Part shown: piece by piece, positions 9,529 to 19,543 of the stretch
How the letters are laid out: every line of letters starts with the position of its first letter
Position numbering within the stretch: position 1 is the stretch's first letter
Assembly: GCF_002094975.1 (NCBI RefSeq)
Contig: NZ_CP015283.1
Coordinates: 729,501 to 793,500 of the forward strand
Reading direction: 5' to 3'
DNA: 64,000 bases
Origin: Streptococcus salivarius
GTDB lineage: Bacteria; Bacillota; Bacilli; Lactobacillales; Streptococcaceae
Translations under genes and position numbers: made by a program
The notes under the pieces: model-generated
What the model was told of the DNA's origin: nothing
The model's database searches: none
What the model saw: the letters and a program-made list of their open reading frames with translations, nothing else

Positions 9529-11469
9529 ATGAAGAAATTCTTGGTCAGTATGATGGCTGTTATCACAGCTGTCCTCTTAGTAGCATGTTCCAATGCTTCT
9601 AATAAAGATTTGGTTCACGTCGGTGTGCTCCAATATGTGGAACATCCTTCCTTGTCAGCGACCCGTAAAGGGTTCATTGAAGAACTTAAAGAGGAAGGTT
9701 ACGTCGACGGTAAGAACATCAAAATCGATTATCAGAATGCACAAGGAGATCAGTCTAACTTGCAGACGATTTCTCAGTCGCTTATTGAAGATAATGATGT
9801 CATGTTGGCTATCGCAACTCCAGCAGCCCAGTCTTTGAGTAGTTTGACAAAGGACAAGCCAATTCTCTTTACAGCTGTTACAGATCCAGTTTCAGCTAAA
9901 TTGGTTAAGTCTATGGACAATGTTGGAGGAAATGTGACAGGGACAAGCGACATGTCACCAATCAACAAACAAGTCGAGTTGTTGAAAAAGGTCCTTCCAA
10001 ACACTAAAAAAGTTGGGATTATGTACACGACCAGCGAGCGTAACTCAGAAGTTCAGGTTGAAGAAGCCAAGAAATACTTCAAGGAAGCTGGTATTGAAAC
10101 GGTTATCAAGGGAATTTCATCAACCAATGATATCCAAGATACAGCCAAGAGCTTGATGAGTCAGACCGAAGTGATTTTCATCCCAACTGATAATACTATT
10201 GTTAGTGCTATTAATACCTTGGTAGATCTTTCTAAAGAGACTAAGGTTCCAGTTGTTGGTAGTGACGCTGGTAGTGTAGAAAAAGGTGTCCTGTTCACTT
10301 ATGGAACTAACTATGAAGCGCTTGGACGTCAAACAGGTAAGTTGGCAGGCCGTGTTCTCCGAGGTGAGAAGGTAAAGGATGTCGATGCCGAGTATCCTAA
10401 AACCCTAAATGTTGTGGTTAACCATGACATGGCTAAAGAACTTGGTATTGATGTTTCTAGCATTAGTGACGAGGAATCTAAAGCATCAACGCAAGATGAC
10501 AAACCAATTGCTAAAAAAGATAAGGGTGTCATTAAGCTTAAGGTCAATAAGTCTTCTAAAAAAGGATTTTCAAATGTGGTGCTAACTGCCATTTCTCAGG
10601 GACTTCTCTGGGCTATTATGGCTATTGGGGTCTTCATTACCTTCCGTATTTTGGACCTTGCTGATTTGACAGCTGAGGGGGCCTTCCCACTTGGTGCTGC
10701 TACGACAACTATCATGATTATCCGTGGAATCAACCCAATCTTTGCGACTCTAGGTGGTTTTGTAGCTGGTATGCTTGCTGGAGCTGTGTCTGGCTTTATG
10801 CATACGAAAATGAAGATACCAGCACTCTTAACAGGGATTATTACCTTAACAGGGCTCTATTCAGTTAACCTTTTGGTTCTTGGAAGTGCCAATGTCTCTC
10901 TTTCAGGACATAACACGCTGGTGACTATGGTTATGGATCTTGGTCTATCTAAGCTGAATGGTGTGATTCTATTAGGACTGATTTTTGTTAGTCTGGTAGT
11001 ACTTATGTTGGTTGTTCTCCTTAATACACAGGTTGGACTTGCTCTTCGTGCAACAGGTGATAACCTTGCCATGGGTGAAGCCAATGGTATCAAGGTTGAC
11101 CGTATGAAGATTCTTGGCTACATGATTTCCAATGGTTTGATTGCCCTATCAGGTGCCCTCCTAGCTCAAAACAATGGCTATGCGGATATGAATATGGGTA
11201 CTGGTACAATCGTAAATGGCTTGGCTGCAATCATCTTGGCTGAGGTTATCGTCAAGTATCTACCGCTTGGAAAACGTCTCTGGTCAATTGTCGTAGGAGC
11301 TGTTCTCTACCGTTTGGTCTTGGTTATTATCCTTGCCATGAACGTTGATGCTCAAATGTTGAAATTGGCTTCAGCCATCTTGCTTGCTATCATCCTTTAT
11401 GTGCCAGAAGTACGCCAAAAATTGAAAATCAGACCTAATAAATCCTTGACTCCAGGAGGTGACAAGTAA
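9529..11469 (+). CDS. ABC importer: substrate-binding lipoprotein fused to permease (TrpX-TrpY-like)
   Basis: The frame is open from 9457, but translation should start at ATG 9529 (MKKFLVSMMAVITAV, SD at 9516-9520), giving 646 residues. Residues 1-20 are a lipoprotein signal with lipobox LVAC and Cys20. Residues about 30-320 form a periplasmic-type ABC_sub_bind domain (HVGVLQYVEHPSLSATRKG, family of streptococcal TrpX). A charged linker (about 320-350, rich in K/D/S) leads into a LivH-like permease with about eight membrane segments (355-640). In other streptococci the two parts are normally separate genes. The ATPase gene overlaps its stop codon (TAATG at 11467). The family imports aromatic amino acids; the leader peptide here points to Phe/Tyr. 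Confidence 0.88.
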   Translation: MKKFLVSMMAVITAVLLVACSNASNKDLVHVGVLQYVEHPSLSATRKGFIEELKEEGYVDGKNIKIDYQNAQGDQSNLQTISQSLIEDNDVMLAIATPAAQSLSSLTKDKPILFTAVTDPVSAKLVKSMDNVGGNVTGTSDMSPINKQVELLKKVLPNTKKVGIMYTTSERNSEVQVEEAKKYFKEAGIETVIKGISSTNDIQDTAKSLMSQTEVIFIPTDNTIVSAINTLVDLSKETKVPVVGSDAGSVEKGVLFTYGTNYEALGRQTGKLAGRVLRGEKVKDVDAEYPKTLNVVVNHDMAKELGIDVSSISDEESKASTQDDKPIAKKDKGVIKLKVNKSSKKGFSNVVLTAISQGLLWAIMAIGVFITFRILDLADLTAEGAFPLGAATTTIMIIRGINPIFATLGGFVAGMLAGAVSGFMHTKMKIPALLTGIITLTGLYSVNLLVLGSANVSLSGHNTLVTMVMDLGLSKLNGVILLGLIFVSLVVLMLVVLLNTQVGLALRATGDNLAMGEANGIKVDRMKILGYMISNGLIALSGALLAQNNGYADMNMGTGTIVNGLAAIILAEVIVKYLPLGKRLWSIVVGAVLYRLVLVIILAMNVDAQMLKLASAILLAIILYVPEVRQKLKIRPNKSLTPGGDK

Positions 11470-12272
11470 TGGCTTTACTTAGTTTACAACAGATTCACAA
11501 AACCTTTGAAAAAGGCACAGTCAATGAAAATCACGTCCTTCGTGGTTTGGACCTAGACATTGAGCAGGGAGATTTTATCTCTGTCATTGGGGGAAATGGT
11601 GCTGGTAAATCAACCTTGATGAATTCAATTGCTGGTGTTCTTAGCATTGATGAGGGGGATATCTTGTTGGAGGGGCAATCTATTAAGAAAGCATCTGTAG
11701 ATGAGCGCTCTAAAGACATTAGTCGTGTTTTCCAAGATCCTCGAATGGGGACAGCGACAAACCTTTCTATCGAAGAAAATATGGCGATTGCCTATCGTCG
11801 TGGTAAGAAACGTAGCTTCTTTAAAAAGTCTATCACTGAAAGCGAACGTCAAGTCTTCAAGGAAGCTTTGGTAGATCTTGGTCTTGGTCTTGAGAATCGT
11901 ATGAAGACCGATGCTAATTTCTTGTCAGGTGGACAACGTCAGGCCTTGACACTTGCTATGGCAACCTTGGTTCGTCCAAAAATCTTGCTTTTGGATGAAC
12001 ACACAGCAGCCCTAGATCCTAAGACAAGTGATATGGTCATGAATTTGACACGTAAGATCGTTGAAGAACAAGAATTAACAACCCTTATGATTACCCATAA
12101 TATGGAACATGCTATCGAATATGGGAACCGTCTAGTCATGCTCTATCACGGAAAAATCGTCGTCGATGTGCGAGGTGAGGAAAAGAAAAACCTCACTGTT
12201 GCAGAACTTATGGACCTCTTCCACAAAAATAGTGGACAAGTCCTCAATGACGATGCCTTGGTACTCGGTTAA
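11469..12272 (+). CDS. ABC importer ATP-binding protein (TrpZ-like)
   Basis: A 267-residue ATPase with Walker A GGNGAGKST near residue 40, signature LSGGQRQALTLAMA near residue 150, Walker B ILLLDEHTAALDP near residue 175 and switch His in MITHNMEHA. It energises the fused permease encoded immediately upstream; the start codon overlaps the preceding stop (TAATG), so the two are translationally coupled. Typical for the branched-chain-like importers of this family, where one ATPase homodimer serves. The transcript ends at the terminator at 12286. Confidence 0.92.
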   Translation: MALLSLQQIHKTFEKGTVNENHVLRGLDLDIEQGDFISVIGGNGAGKSTLMNSIAGVLSIDEGDILLEGQSIKKASVDERSKDISRVFQDPRMGTATNLSIEENMAIAYRRGKKRSFFKKSITESERQVFKEALVDLGLGLENRMKTDANFLSGGQRQALTLAMATLVRPKILLLDEHTAALDPKTSDMVMNLTRKIVEEQELTTLMITHNMEHAIEYGNRLVMLYHGKIVVDVRGEEKKNLTVAELMDLFHKNSGQVLNDDALVLG

Positions 12273-12285
12273 TAAACAAAAAAAG

Positions 12286-12320
12286 AAACTATCCAAAGTT
12301 CAGATTTTGGGTAGTTTTTT
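12286..12320 (+). terminator. Terminator after the ABC importer operon
   Basis: A 12-bp stem (AAACTATCCAAA with TTTGGGTAGTTT) followed by six T. Confidence 0.85.
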
Positions 12321-12337
12321 CTTGACTATTTTTGACC
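12321..12337 (+). promoter_or_regulatory. CtsR heptad repeat
   Basis: CTTGACT-ATT-TTTGACC matches the reverse complement of the CtsR direct repeat (RGTCAAA-NAN-RGTCAAA) with one mismatch at the first base. It covers the groESL -35 region, as expected for repression. Dual CtsR/HrcA control is known for class I heat-shock genes in streptococci. Confidence 0.75.
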
Positions 12338-12349
12338 AAGTGCTAAAAT
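12322..12349 (+). promoter_or_regulatory. groESL promoter
   Basis: TTGACT (12322-12327), 16-base spacer, TAAAAT (12344-12349), placing the start near 12356, just before the CIRCE element. Confidence 0.7.
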
Positions 12350-12360
12350 AAATATATGGA

Positions 12361-12387
12361 TTAGCACTCGTGGTTTATGAGTGCTAA
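12361..12387 (+). promoter_or_regulatory. CIRCE operator (HrcA site)
   Basis: A perfect inverted repeat TTAGCACTC-N9-GAGTGCTAA, the HrcA operator, located directly after the predicted transcription start and 53 bases before groES. Confidence 0.97.
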
Positions 12388-12439
12388 AAATAACGTTTCA
12401 CACGTTACTAATAATAAATAACATTTGGAGGTAATTGGT

Positions 12440-12727
12440 ATGGCATTGAAACCATTGGGTGATCGTATCGTTGTCCGTTTTGAAGAAACAGAAGAAAAAA
12501 CAGCTAGTGGCTTTGTTTTGGCAGGAGCCAGTCATGAAGCTACAAAGACTGCTGAGGTTTTGGTAGTAGGTGAAGGAATCCGTACTCTTACTGGTGAATT
12601 GATTGCACCTAGTGTTGCAGCAGGCGATAAAGTTCTTGTTGAAAATGGTGCAGGTGTCAATGTTAAAGACGGAGATGATTCCGTTTCAATTATCCGTGAA
12701 GCAGATATTTTAGCAGTCCTAGCTTAG
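12440..12727 (+). CDS. groES: Co-chaperonin GroES
   Basis: This 95-residue lid protein of the GroEL folding chamber starts at ATG 12440 ([16 protein letters not shown]) with SD GGAGGT at 12427-12432; the in-frame TTG at 12425 overlaps that SD and is not the start. The mobile loop ([12 protein letters not shown]) and C-terminal [11 protein letters not shown] are conserved. It forms a two-gene operon with groEL, 44 bases downstream, under CtsR and HrcA sites. Confidence 0.97.
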   Translation: MALKPLGDRIVVRFEETEEKTASGFVLAGASHEATKTAEVLVVGEGIRTLTGELIAPSVAAGDKVLVENGAGVNVKDGDDSVSIIREADILAVLA

Positions 12728-12753
12728 GTTTATGCTAATCAGATATAAAGTAA

Positions 12754-14391
<1,638 letters not shown>

Positions 14392-14412
14392 GAGTTTAAA
14401 AAAGCAAAAGAA

Positions 14413-14458
14413 AAAACCTAGGAAAAGTCGAGAAACTTTTTCTGGGTTTTCTTTTTTT
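14413..14458 (+). terminator. Terminator after groEL
   Basis: A 16-bp stem (14413-14428 with 14435-14450) followed by a long T run. The convergent minus-strand gene ends at 14476. Confidence 0.9.
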
Positions 14459-14475
14459 CAATTATTTGTTGTTAA

Positions 14476-15321
14476 TTACTGAAAAGGGTTAAATGTATCA
14501 GAACTTCCTTGTTGACCTGCCATTTGCATCATCATTTGTTGTTGTCTAATGCGTTCTGCTTCCTTATTCGTATTGATAGAAACAGCAAGAAGGATGATCC
14601 AACCGATGAATGTCCAGCCTAGAAGAAAGGATAGGATAAAGATTGGCCATTTTTTATCTGTTTTATTTAGAAGAGCTGGTAATATAAGAAGTACTACCAA
14701 GGGGAAATTAATGATGACGGAGAGAAGAGCCGTGATCAATCCGGCACTAAGATCATCACTGGCAATTCCCAAGAGTATCATTCCAAGAGCCCAGAGGATA
14801 GCTGGGATGGAAGCGACGGCTAACATGATGAAGTTTGTTTGGGTTTTCTTGTCTTGTTTCTTCCAAGTTTCATTTAGATTTTTGCTTGCTTGTTGGAAAG
14901 TTTCACCAGTTTGATTCGCAAATTGGTTAACAGTCTGACTGGCCGTTTCTACAGCAGGTTTAACTTGTTCCTGGAAGGTCTTTGCTTGCTTTTCTTGAGC
15001 TAGGTTAGTTGCTTGGAAAGTCTCTTCTTCATCTGCTGTAGAGTTAGTGAGTGGCTCTTCAGCAACATCATAGCTGTCAACATTTTTTTCGGCAGTTTCT
15101 ACCACTTCTGTTGATGGTGCAGATTCTGCTGGTTCAACAACTTCTGAATCTTGCTTAGTTTCTACAGTCTCTTTTTGTGAGACAGTTTCTGTTACTTCGA
15201 CAGTTTGTTTGGGAGTTTCTCGGACAAACTCGCCTTTCTGAGCTGCTTCAGCCATTTCTTGAATACTTGGATTACGACCATTAACTGCTTGGAAAAAATC
15301 GATCCAATCTTGTTGCTTCAT
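14476..15321 (-). CDS. Membrane protein with superinfection-immunity-like C-terminus
   Basis: A 281-residue protein in three parts. Residues 1-35 (QQDWIDFFQAVNGRNPSIQE) form a small conserved N-terminal segment. Residues 36-160 are acidic, Val/Thr/Glu/Gln-rich and probably disordered or coiled. Residues 160-250 contain three or four membrane segments, the last (ILSFLLGWTFIGWIILLAVS) matching the GWTxIGW hallmark of the Imm/superinfection-immunity membrane family. The C-terminus is QQMMMQMAGQQG-rich. SD GGAGG precedes the ATG and a TGCTATAAT -10 lies at 15368-15376 on the minus strand. The family name derives from phage T4 Imm; a role in phage exclusion here is not shown. Confidence 0.7.
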   Translation of the reverse strand: MKQQDWIDFFQAVNGRNPSIQEMAEAAQKGEFVRETPKQTVEVTETVSQKETVETKQDSEVVEPAESAPSTEVVETAEKNVDSYDVAEEPLTNSTADEEETFQATNLAQEKQAKTFQEQVKPAVETASQTVNQFANQTGETFQQASKNLNETWKKQDKKTQTNFIMLAVASIPAILWALGMILLGIASDDLSAGLITALLSVIINFPLVVLLILPALLNKTDKKWPIFILSFLLGWTFIGWIILLAVSINTNKEAERIRQQQMMMQMAGQQGSSDTFNPFQ

Positions 15322-15410
15322 GTGTATAACCTCCAGATATCTTGATTAAAAAATGTTGATAATTACAATTATAGCAATAGTGTAAGGGGATCGCAATGGG
15401 AGTCTTTACT

Positions 15411-15716
15411 TTATTTCCTTATAATCTTCTTATCACTAAAGATGGGAAAGAGAAAGAAATAGGTTAGGACATAGACCACTAGAGGATATATCAGTGGATT
15501 ATAGTCCCAGGCTCCTTGCCAATCTAGGTGTAAGAGTCTAACACTAGCGCGTGTTAGGCCTGTGCTCCAAGCTTTAAGGCCAAATGGTCTTAGGATTAAA
15601 CTGAGTGGTGTTGGAAGATGCAAAAGGTAGACTCCATAAACTGTCACTAAAACTAAGAGATATAATCTAAAAAAACGCTGGTGGTAGGCCCACAAGCGTG
15701 TAAAATAGTTTTTCAT
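15411..15716 (-). CDS. DUF2752-type small membrane protein
   Basis: A 101-residue protein with three membrane segments. The sequence between the second and third (CLxxP-type context here reading LHLDWQGAWDYNPLIYPLVV) matches the DUF2752 pattern of a W/NP motif before the last helix, although the usual paired Cys residues are absent. It begins inside the stop codon of the TM2 gene (TAATG at 15714-15718), so the two are translationally coupled. Function unknown. Confidence 0.7.
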   Translation of the reverse strand: MKNYFTRLWAYHQRFFRLYLLVLVTVYGVYLLHLPTPLSLILRPFGLKAWSTGLTRASVRLLHLDWQGAWDYNPLIYPLVVYVLTYFFLFPIFSDKKIIRK

Positions 15717-16048
15717 TAGCCAATAACTGCAAAGAGTTTTTGAGCGTTTGATTGGCGAGTAGCATCCATGATGAGGAATAAGTCAACAATTGACCAGATA
15801 CCACATCCACCACACGTCAAAAGTTTACCAACACCGAGACCAATTTGTCCTAACAAAAAGCGGTCAATTCCAAGAGTCCCACCTAGAAGTGAAATAATCA
15901 ACAACATTGTTGGATCTTGGAAGCTGATTGAGTAAAGCATTGAAAGTTGTTGCTCAGGAAGTGCTTCAAGACGTTGACGGATGTACTGAACTTGTTCTGT
16001 TGGGAAATACTTGGCGTTAATGGTTATCCATTGATCGACTGGATTCAT
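15716..16048 (-). CDS. TM2-domain protein
   Basis: A 110-residue protein with a soluble N-terminal half (MNPVDQWITINAKYFPTEQ) and a C-terminal TM2 domain: two membrane helices, LLGGTLGIDRFLLGQIGLGV and CGGCGIWSIVDLFLIM, joined by the short GxGxxKLLT turn with the DRF motif. SD GAGGGG precedes the ATG. A consensus-like promoter (TTTACA, 17 bases, TATCAT) lies at 16074-16102 on the minus strand. TM2 proteins are often encoded with DUF2752 proteins, as here. Function unknown. Confidence 0.85.
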   Translation of the reverse strand: MNPVDQWITINAKYFPTEQVQYIRQRLEALPEQQLSMLYSISFQDPTMLLIISLLGGTLGIDRFLLGQIGLGVGKLLTCGGCGIWSIVDLFLIMDATRQSNAQKLFAVIG

Positions 16049-16073
16049 AAATTAAATACCCCTCAAATTTTAA

Positions 16074-16102
16074 ATGATATGTAAAGGATAACATATTGTA
16101 AA
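16074..16102 (-). promoter_or_regulatory. Promoter of the TM2-DUF2752 pair
   Basis: On the minus strand: TTTACA (16102-16097), 17-base spacer, TATCAT (16079-16074). The rest of the 16049-16232 gap shows only a short inverted repeat AGGAT/ATCCT near 16182-16201. Confidence 0.65.
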
Positions 16103-16232
16103 GGGAGATTCAAGGCGGTTAAGGCTTTTGAAGTCAATAAAAGCAACTTATTTGCAAGCTTCCACTGTGTCATAACTAGAGGATCATTAGGATAATCCTT
16201 TCGCACTATGCTTGAGAATGAGCCTACTTCTA

Positions 16233-17102
16233 TTATTTGTGATTTCTCAACCCTTGTTCAAAACTGTTTGAGCTCGCCTTAACAGTGATTTTGTCGAGTG
16301 TTAAGGGATGGGTGAAACTAAGGGTGTGAGCGTGGAGCATGAGTCGAGATGCGGGGCGGTGGCTATAAAGAGGGTCCCCCAGAATGGCATGCCCATGGTG
16401 GGCCAGATGCACACGAATTTGGTGGGTCCGACCGGTTTTTAGTTGGCAGTTGACCAGACTAGCTCCTTTGAAGGCTTTGAGGCGCGTGATGGTTGTATAG
16501 GCAACCTGCCCTTTTCTAGGATCAACCACCCGTTTTCTACGGTCATGGCGGTCGCGTCCAATCTTGTCTTTGTACACAGTCTCCTTGGTCTGAAATTTAC
16601 CTTCAGCCAAAGCCCAGTATTGACGCTGAATCTTCTTATCTTCCAAGAGTCTATTGAGAATTGGCAGGATAAACGGATTTTTTGCGAAGAGTACAGCCCC
16701 ACTAGTTTCCATGTCTAGTCGATGAACGACGTAACAGGTTTGCCCACAATAGGCCGAAACATGGTTAAGTAGAGCAATTTCTGTGGGTTCATTACCATGT
16801 GTTTTCATTCCTTCAGGTTTATTGACCACGATGAGATGCTGATCCTCATAGAGAGGTTCTACTAAACTGGCATTTCCCATAGGGATAATTTTTTCAGGGT
16901 AGTCCTCTGTATCAAAGGTCAGGCTAATCTTATCACCTTTTTCAACAGGACTCTGCCAATTAATAGTCTCTCCATTGATGAGGACGTGCTTTTTCGTGCG
17001 TAGGAAATGACGAATCTTACGAGGAATGAGGAGCTTAGTTTCGAGCAAGTCTTTGACGGTTGTTGCAGGATAGGGATTGATAATTTCTACGTGTAAAGTC
17101 AT
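16233..17102 (-). CDS. RluA/RluD-family RNA pseudouridine synthase
   Basis: A 289-residue enzyme that isomerises uridine to pseudouridine in rRNA or tRNA. An S4-like N-terminal part (residues 15-65) precedes the catalytic domain with the motif HRLDMETSG, in which Asp130 is the nucleophile; the later RTHQIRVHLAHHGHAILGDP motif is complete. The target base cannot be assigned. The ATG at 17102 lies only six bases after an extended -10 (TGATATAAT, 17117-17109 on the minus strand) and has no SD, so its mRNA is predicted to be leaderless. It faces away from pbp2A across 65 bases. Confidence 0.9.
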   Translation of the reverse strand: MTLHVEIINPYPATTVKDLLETKLLIPRKIRHFLRTKKHVLINGETINWQSPVEKGDKISLTFDTEDYPEKIIPMGNASLVEPLYEDQHLIVVNKPEGMKTHGNEPTEIALLNHVSAYCGQTCYVVHRLDMETSGAVLFAKNPFILPILNRLLEDKKIQRQYWALAEGKFQTKETVYKDKIGRDRHDRRKRVVDPRKGQVAYTTITRLKAFKGASLVNCQLKTGRTHQIRVHLAHHGHAILGDPLYSHRPASRLMLHAHTLSFTHPLTLDKITVKASSNSFEQGLRNHK

Positions 17103-17108
17103 GGTTTC

Positions 17109-17161
17109 ATTATATCATGAACGTTTAAAAGAGGACAGAATCTGTAAAAACTTGGTATAAT
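17109..17161. promoter_or_regulatory. Divergent extended -10 promoters driving two leaderless genes
   Basis: Rightward: TGGTATAAT at 17153-17161, six bases, then the pbp2A ATG at 17168. Leftward: TGATATAAT at 17117-17109, six bases (GAAACC), then the pseudouridine synthase ATG at 17102. With the normal 6-7 base distance from -10 to +1, both transcripts start at or next to the A of ATG. Neither gene has an SD. Confidence 0.7.
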
Positions 17162-17167
17162 AGGGTT

Positions 17168-19495
17168 ATGACATTTTTTGATAATCTAAAAAACAAACTT
17201 TTTAAAGAAGAAAATAGCGGAAAGGGCAAGGATTCCCAGCCTGCTGAAAAATCGAAGAATTTACAAAATAAGATAAAGGGACTCTTCGCTAAGAAACCTG
17301 ATGAGGTTGAACAAGCCGTTGAAGACCTAGATATGTCTCAGGAAAGTCAAGAGACGTCACGTTATCAACGTTCTAAGCAAAAGAAACCTATTGATACGAC
17401 CAAACCTTTAGGTAAGGTTCAGGCGTTCTTGAGCAAGTTTACACTTTCGCCAAGAAATCCTATTCGTCGTTTCTGGCGTCGTTATCATATTGGGAAAATT
17501 CTCTTTATCTTGGTAGCTATGCTGGTTTTGACAGTTGGTTCCTACCTTTTCTATATTGCCAAGACGACCAATGTTTCAGATCTTCAAGATGCCTTGAAAG
17601 CTACGACGGTTATTTATGACAAAGAAGGCAATCAAGCTGGTTCTTTGTCAGGGCAAAAAGGGACTTATGTGGAGCTGGATGCCATTAGTGATAGCCTAGA
17701 GAATGCTGTTATAGCAACTGAGGACCGTACCTTCTATGAAAATAGCGGGGTTAACGTCAAGCGATTCCTCTTGGCCATTGTGTCCATGGGACGCTTTGGT
17801 GGTGGTTCGACCATTACCCAACAGTTGGCTAAAAATGCCTTCTTGACACAAGAACAGACAGTCACTCGTAAGGCCAAGGAATTCTTCCTCTCTTTGGAAT
17901 TAACCAAGAAATACAGCAAGCAAGAAATCCTTACCATGTACCTCAATAATGCCTACTTTGGAAATGGGGTTTGGGGTGTTGAAGATGCCAGCCAAAAATA
18001 CTTCGGGACAAGTGCTGCCAATCTAACCGTTGATGAAGCAGCGACCCTCGCGGGTATGCTTAAGGGACCTGAAATTTACAACCCAATCGATAATATCCAA
18101 AATGCGACCAACCGTCGAAACACTGTCCTCGCCAACATGGTTGATGACAAGAAGTTGAGTCAGGCAGATGCCGACAGTGCGGCTGGAGTTGATATGGCTA
18201 GTCGTCTGGATGATACCTATCAAGGGACTGGCGATGACTACAAGTATCCGTCTTACTTCGATGCCGTCATTGAAGAAGCTACGAAAACTTATGGCTTGAG
18301 TGAGGATGAAATTGTTAAAAATGGCTACAAGATCTACACAGAGATGGATGCCAATTCACAAGCTAACATGCAGCAAACCTACGAAAATACTTATCTCTTC
18401 CCTACATCAGAAAGTGATGGTAGTACAGCCCAGTCCGCTAGTGTGGCACTTGATCCAACAACTGGAGCGGTCCGTGGTCTAGTAGGTCGTGTAGGTGGTA
18501 CCAGTGATACAACCTTCCGTAATTTCAACTATGCAACCCAAGGTAAGCGTAGTCCTGGTTCGACCATCAAACCTTTGGTAGTTTATGCCCCGGCCTTGGC
18601 TTCAGGGTGGAGTATCAACAAGGATCTCCCTAATAAACCAATCGACTACAACGGCTATACCCCAACTAACTATGGTGATATTGAGACAGAGGATATCCCC
18701 ATGTATCAAGCTTTGGCCAACTCCTACAATGTCCCAGCAGTTTACCTATTTAATCAAATCGGTATTCAAAAAGGGATCAGTTACGGTCAAAAATTCGGTC
18801 TCAACTTTGACAATGTTCCAGAAGAACTGGGGATTTCACTTGGTGGTGGTGTGACAGCCAGTCCTCTTCAAATGGCTCAGGCATATGCGACCTTTGCTAA
18901 TGGTGGTGAGATGAACACGGCTTATTTCATCACTAAAATTGAAAATGCCAGTGGTGACATTATTGCTACCCATAGTAAGAAGTCTAAACGTGTTATCAGC
19001 CAGTCAGTAGCTAACCAGATGACCAGCATGATGCTTGGTACCTTCTCAAATGGTTCCGCTGTGAATGCCAACTACACAGGTTATACGATGGCAGGTAAGA
19101 CAGGTACTGTTCAGGCTGAATTTAACAAGGATTTGACTAGCGACCAGTGGGTGATTGGTTATACTCCTGATGTGGTTATGACGACCTGGATTGGTTTTGA
19201 TAAGACTGACGAGAGTCACTACCTAACAGGAGCTAGCTCGGGAACAGCTTCGACGATTTTCAGCTACATCGCTGCGGATGTTTTGCCAAATACACCAGGT
19301 ACTGAGTTTACCGTTGAAAATGCCTATGCAGCTGATGGTCAAACACTAGACTATACGGCAGATCCAAATGACTCGCGCAATAGCAGTAACAAGTCATGGA
19401 CAGACAAGGCATCAGACGTTGTGAATGACGTTAAAGATCAGGCAAGCAGCCTTTGGGATAAGATTACAGACTCCTTCTCAGGTCTATTCAGATAG
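17168..19495 (+). CDS. pbp2A: Penicillin-binding protein 2A, class A
   Basis: A 775-residue bifunctional peptidoglycan synthase. The cytoplasmic N-terminus is about 110 residues and strongly charged, followed by one membrane anchor (ILFILVAMLVLTVGSYLFYI). The glycosyltransferase domain has EDRTFYENSG near residue 184 and GGSTITQQLAKN; the transpeptidase domain has SxxK as SPGSTIKP near residue 462 and KTG as AGKTGTVQ near residue 643. The tail is Asp/Ser-rich and amphipathic. The N-terminal sequence aligns with pneumococcal PBP2a, which supports ATG 17168 despite the lack of an SD. Only six bases separate it from an extended -10, so the message should be leaderless. It heads pbp2A-rpmG-secE-nusG, a conserved streptococcal order. 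Confidence 0.95.
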   Translation: MTFFDNLKNKLFKEENSGKGKDSQPAEKSKNLQNKIKGLFAKKPDEVEQAVEDLDMSQESQETSRYQRSKQKKPIDTTKPLGKVQAFLSKFTLSPRNPIRRFWRRYHIGKILFILVAMLVLTVGSYLFYIAKTTNVSDLQDALKATTVIYDKEGNQAGSLSGQKGTYVELDAISDSLENAVIATEDRTFYENSGVNVKRFLLAIVSMGRFGGGSTITQQLAKNAFLTQEQTVTRKAKEFFLSLELTKKYSKQEILTMYLNNAYFGNGVWGVEDASQKYFGTSAANLTVDEAATLAGMLKGPEIYNPIDNIQNATNRRNTVLANMVDDKKLSQADADSAAGVDMASRLDDTYQGTGDDYKYPSYFDAVIEEATKTYGLSEDEIVKNGYKIYTEMDANSQANMQQTYENTYLFPTSESDGSTAQSASVALDPTTGAVRGLVGRVGGTSDTTFRNFNYATQGKRSPGSTIKPLVVYAPALASGWSINKDLPNKPIDYNGYTPTNYGDIETEDIPMYQALANSYNVPAVYLFNQIGIQKGISYGQKFGLNFDNVPEELGISLGGGVTASPLQMAQAYATFANGGEMNTAYFITKIENASGDIIATHSKKSKRVISQSVANQMTSMMLGTFSNGSAVNANYTGYTMAGKTGTVQAEFNKDLTSDQWVIGYTPDVVMTTWIGFDKTDESHYLTGASSGTASTIFSYIAADVLPNTPGTEFTVENAYAADGQTLDYTADPNDSRNSSNKSWTDKASDVVNDVKDQASSLWDKITDSFSGLFR

Positions 19496-19496
19496 C

Positions 19497-19525
19497 TTGT
19501 CAATTGCATTTAAAAGTGGTAAGAT
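19497..19525 (+). promoter_or_regulatory. Promoter of rpmG-secE
   Basis: TTGTCA (19497-19502), 17-base spacer, TAAGAT (19520-19525), immediately after the pbp2A stop codon. Confidence 0.6.
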
Positions 19526-19543
19526 AAAAAGAACGGAGGCGTT

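Noticed and set aside
12425..12439. Longer groES start at TTG 12425
   Set aside because: This codon overlaps the SD of the conserved ATG at 12440.
16182..16201. AGGAT/ATCCT inverted repeat between the TM2 and pseudouridine synthase genes
   Set aside because: Only five bases per arm and no T run in the direction of transcription; too weak to call.
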